DNA from: Manganibacter manganicus
GTDB taxonomy: Bacteria > Pseudomonadota > Alphaproteobacteria > Rhizobiales > Rhizobiaceae
Direction: 5' to 3'
Assembly (NCBI RefSeq): GCF_002075885.1
Contig: NZ_MDET01000034.1
Span: forward strand, 1-64,000
DNA: 64,000 nt
This document shows, in pieces, positions 62,028 through 64,000 of the stretch. How positions within the stretch are numbered: the stretch's first letter is position 1; every line of letters starts with the position of its first letter. The position numbers and the translations under genes were made by a program. The notes under the pieces are model-generated. The model had not been told where the DNA came from. It saw nothing but the letters and a program-made list of their open reading frames with translations, and made no database searches.

Positions 62028-62942
62028 ATGACCGCCATGAGACCAGAAGTTATGGCATTTTACGATCAATCAACGGGGTCTATCCAGTATATCGTCACCG
62101 ATCCTGTCACGCGTCGATGTGCGATCATCGATCCCGTTCTTGATTTTGACGCACGATCCGGCGCTGTATCAACGATGAATGCCGACGCGTTGGCCGAATA
62201 CATTGAACGTGAGCAACTAACGCTTGAATGGATCCTCGATACACATCCGCATGCCGATCATTTTTCTGCCGCGGCCTACCTGAAGGCGATGACCGGTGTG
62301 CCGACCGCCATCGGCAAGCATGTCATCGACATGCAGGCCCTTTGGAAAGATATTTACAACCTGCCGGACTTCATCACCGATGGGTCGCAATGGGACAGGT
62401 TGTTCGACGATGGCGACACGTTCTGGATTGGTATGCTGCCCGTTAAGGTGCTGTATTCGCCGGGGCACACACTCGCTTCCATCACTTATCTGATTGGCGA
62501 TTGCGCGTTCGTACATGACACGCTGTTCATGCCGGACAGCGGAACCGCACGGTGCGATTTTCCTGGCGGAAGTGCGGCCAGCCTGTGGACTTCAATCCAG
62601 AAAATTCTGGCGCTCCCAGACGAATTCCGGGTGTTTGTCGGGCATGACTATTGCCCCGACGGTCGTGCGCCACGTTGGGCAAGTACGGTTGCCGAACAAA
62701 AGGCAACGAACATCCATCTGGCAAGGTGTCGGACGGAGAAAGATTTCATTGTTTTGAGAGAGGCGCGCGACCGAACCTTACCGATGCCTCGACTTATCCT
62801 GTTTGCTCTGCAGGTGAACATATGCGGCGGGCAATTGCCGGCGCCCGAGTCGAATGGCAAGCGGTACCTCAAGTTCCCACTCGACAATGCCGCACTCACA
62901 GGCTCAGTGGAAATCAAGGATAGAGCCATACCGCACAAGTGA
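62028..62942 (+). CDS. MBL-fold metallo-hydrolase, persulfide dioxygenase-like (Blh/ETHE1)
   Basis: A 304-residue cytosolic metallo-beta-lactamase-fold protein. Metal residues are in ILDTHPHADHFSAA, SPGHTLASITY and the Asp of FVHDTLF; the MPDSGTARCDFPGGS stretch and FVGHDYCPDGR are typical of the persulfide-dioxygenase/Blh group, which oxidises glutathione persulfide in hydrogen sulfide detoxification. The rhodanese part of bifunctional Blh is absent. The usual BigR (ArsR-type) regulator and sulfide membrane genes are not next to it here. The start is the first ATG of two, without a strong ribosome binding site; ATG 62037 is an alternative. Confidence 0.88.
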   Translation: MTAMRPEVMAFYDQSTGSIQYIVTDPVTRRCAIIDPVLDFDARSGAVSTMNADALAEYIEREQLTLEWILDTHPHADHFSAAAYLKAMTGVPTAIGKHVIDMQALWKDIYNLPDFITDGSQWDRLFDDGDTFWIGMLPVKVLYSPGHTLASITYLIGDCAFVHDTLFMPDSGTARCDFPGGSAASLWTSIQKILALPDEFRVFVGHDYCPDGRAPRWASTVAEQKATNIHLARCRTEKDFIVLREARDRTLPMPRLILFALQVNICGGQLPAPESNGKRYLKFPLDNAALTGSVEIKDRAIPHK

Positions 62943-63060
62943 TGACACCGCCACCGCCGGAACGGCCAATAGTCGGCCTACGGTGATATGGGACCATTCG
63001 TGGCGGGTGGATTCCAAGAACGGAGCGGGTTGGTACAACGGCGTGTGTAAAATCTAGGAG

Positions 63061-63104
63061 CTAAAGCGCACAGAGAAAATCTGAAAGATCCCGATGCGCT
63101 TTAG
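63061..63104. repeat. Rhizobial-type intergenic palindrome
   Basis: CTAAAGCGCA at 63061-63070 and TGCGCTTTAG at 63095-63104 form a perfect 10-bp stem around a 24-base loop that contains GATCCCGAT. Similar AGCGCATCGGGATC elements are common between genes of Hyphomicrobiales. It lies between convergent genes and may act as terminator. Confidence 0.6.
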
Positions 63105-63165
63105 GGGCCGATTCGCGACTTATTTCAAAGGCGTGTAGGCCGTCCAGCAGCCAAGACGTTTTCGG

Positions 63166-63966
63166 CTAGAAGCGATAATTGACGCCCAGACGCACGGTAT
63201 GGAACTTGAAATCGTCCGTCTCGGAGCTAAATCCTTGGCCGTTGCTGTTGGTCATACTCTGTCCCCCTCCACCCAAATTGATGTAGAGGTATTCGCCCTT
63301 CAGGCTCCAGTGTTCGTTTAATGCATATTCGGCGCCAGCTCCAGCCGTCCATCCCCAACTCGTCTCATCGACACCGCCAGACAGCAGGTCGCGCCTTGTC
63401 GGAGAGGCGCCTTTAAAGGCGTAACTGTATTTGGTTTCGAGGGAGCCATAGGCGAGGCCGCCAGTCCCGTATACCATGAAGCGGTCCGCAACATAGCCGA
63501 AGCGGGCCCTTAACGTTCCAAACCAATCGACCTTCGTGTTAAAGACACCGTCCGATGCCGACCTCATCCAGGTGGAACCGGAGCCCTTGACGCCCGACCA
63601 GGAAAAATCACCCTCTACGCCAACCAGCCAGTTGCTGCTGAACTGGTAATTATAGCCGATCTGGACGCCGCCCAGCAGTCCATCGAGGCCCACCTTGGCG
63701 TCGCCATCATAGGCCGGCCCGCATTTGCAGTCCGCGCGAAAGCTCTGGTCGCCACCAAAGCCCCAGCCTAAATGCACGCCAACATAGGGACCGTTCCAGT
63801 CAAGAAAGTCCGGGGCAACCGGCACCTCTTCAGGCGGAAGGACTACCAGATCGGCCGCGAATGTAGCGGAAGATGAAGACAACAGCATCAGCGCAACTGT
63901 GGCCAGAAGTGGTGTCGATAAAGTCATTGGGTTGCATATCCGCCTGTTTTGGGTGGGTTTTGTCAT
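63166..63966 (-). CDS. Outer-membrane beta-barrel protein (Omp25/31-like)
   Basis: A 266-residue outer-membrane protein. A signal peptide spans the first 38 residues (TLSTPLLATVALMLLSSSSA, cleavage near TFA/ADLV). The mature part shows DWNGPYVGVHLGWGFGGDQS, then VQIGYNYQFSSNWLVGVEGD and ends VRLGVNYRF, as in the porin-like Omp25/31 and surface-antigen families. Cysteines in DCKCGP are unusual for this family. ATG 63966 gives a basic n-region; ATG 63927 is an alternative without one. It is probably a structural surface protein. Confidence 0.88.
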   Translation of the reverse strand: MTKPTQNRRICNPMTLSTPLLATVALMLLSSSSATFAADLVVLPPEEVPVAPDFLDWNGPYVGVHLGWGFGGDQSFRADCKCGPAYDGDAKVGLDGLLGGVQIGYNYQFSSNWLVGVEGDFSWSGVKGSGSTWMRSASDGVFNTKVDWFGTLRARFGYVADRFMVYGTGGLAYGSLETKYSYAFKGASPTRRDLLSGGVDETSWGWTAGAGAEYALNEHWSLKGEYLYINLGGGGQSMTNSNGQGFSSETDDFKFHTVRLGVNYRF

Positions 63967-64000
63967 GTCAATCTCAATCCTCTAGGTCCGCCTTGAGATT

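Noticed and set aside
61784..62143. 119-residue plus-strand frame before the metallo-hydrolase
   Set aside because: It overlaps the hydrolase start by over 100 bases and its translation is Arg-rich without family features.

Overview
The window looks like chromosome or chromid of a GC-rich alphaproteobacterium of the order Hyphomicrobiales (Mesorhizobium/Aminobacter/Ochrobactrum-like). This rests on the density of ABC and TRAP solute transporters, the aa3-type CtaD, the NsrR-type Rrf2 regulator, a DUF6522-like protein, the Omp25/31-type surface protein and a typical rhizobial intergenic palindrome at 63061. It is an accessory, catabolism- and surface-rich region. I see no tRNA, rRNA, CRISPR array, integrase or insertion sequence.

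Layout. (1) 414-6435: a sugar-type ABC operon (LacI regulator, binding protein, permease, single-domain ATPase, sugar epimerase/isomerase), divergent from a D-2-hydroxyacid dehydrogenase across two LacI-type operators. (2) 6945-12421: a branched-chain-amino-acid/amide-type ABC operon (livG-livF-unknown-SBP-livH-livM), followed by an orphan TPP-riboswitch-like element on the minus strand. (3) 12745-16816 (minus): formylglycine-generating enzyme, arylsulfatase and HAD phosphatase; 17198-18603 encode a small protein and an outer-membrane channel. A 15-bp palindrome-like motif recurs in front of these genes and again at 23426. (4) 18846-22745: a TPR membrane regulator and a LytS/LytTR-type two-component system. 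(5) 22742-27013: small membrane protein, DUF6522-like protein, NsrR-like regulator, DUF2478-like protein and a solitary cytochrome oxidase subunit I, probably linked to NO or respiration. (6) 27177-33697: an RND efflux pump and its adaptor, with a serine-less esterase-like protein and a divergent LysR regulator.

(7) 33749-41536 (minus): a second sugar ABC transporter with an SMP-30 lactonase and a 4-oxalocrotonate-type tautomerase, next to a GAF histidine kinase/response regulator pair. (8) 41789-44187: a glycosyltransferase and an O-antigen-ligase/polymerase-like membrane protein. (9) 44501-52174: a sugar-acid catabolic operon (FCD-GntR regulator, Zn-dehydrogenase, SDR, TRAP transporter DctPQM, RraA-type aldolase/regulator, split UxaA-type dehydratase). 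(10) 52626-61518: two very glycine-rich autotransporters, the second translationally coupled to an EAL-domain protein. (11) 62028-63966: a persulfide-dioxygenase-like metallo-hydrolase and an outer-membrane beta-barrel protein.

The strongest candidates for something not well described are the autotransporter/EAL unit, the dispersed GTACGTTACNGTAAC motif, the orphan riboswitch-like element, the pseudo-esterase in the RND operon and the Shine-Dalgarno-sequestering inverted repeat before the GntR gene. All functional calls come from reading motifs by eye; no database search was run.
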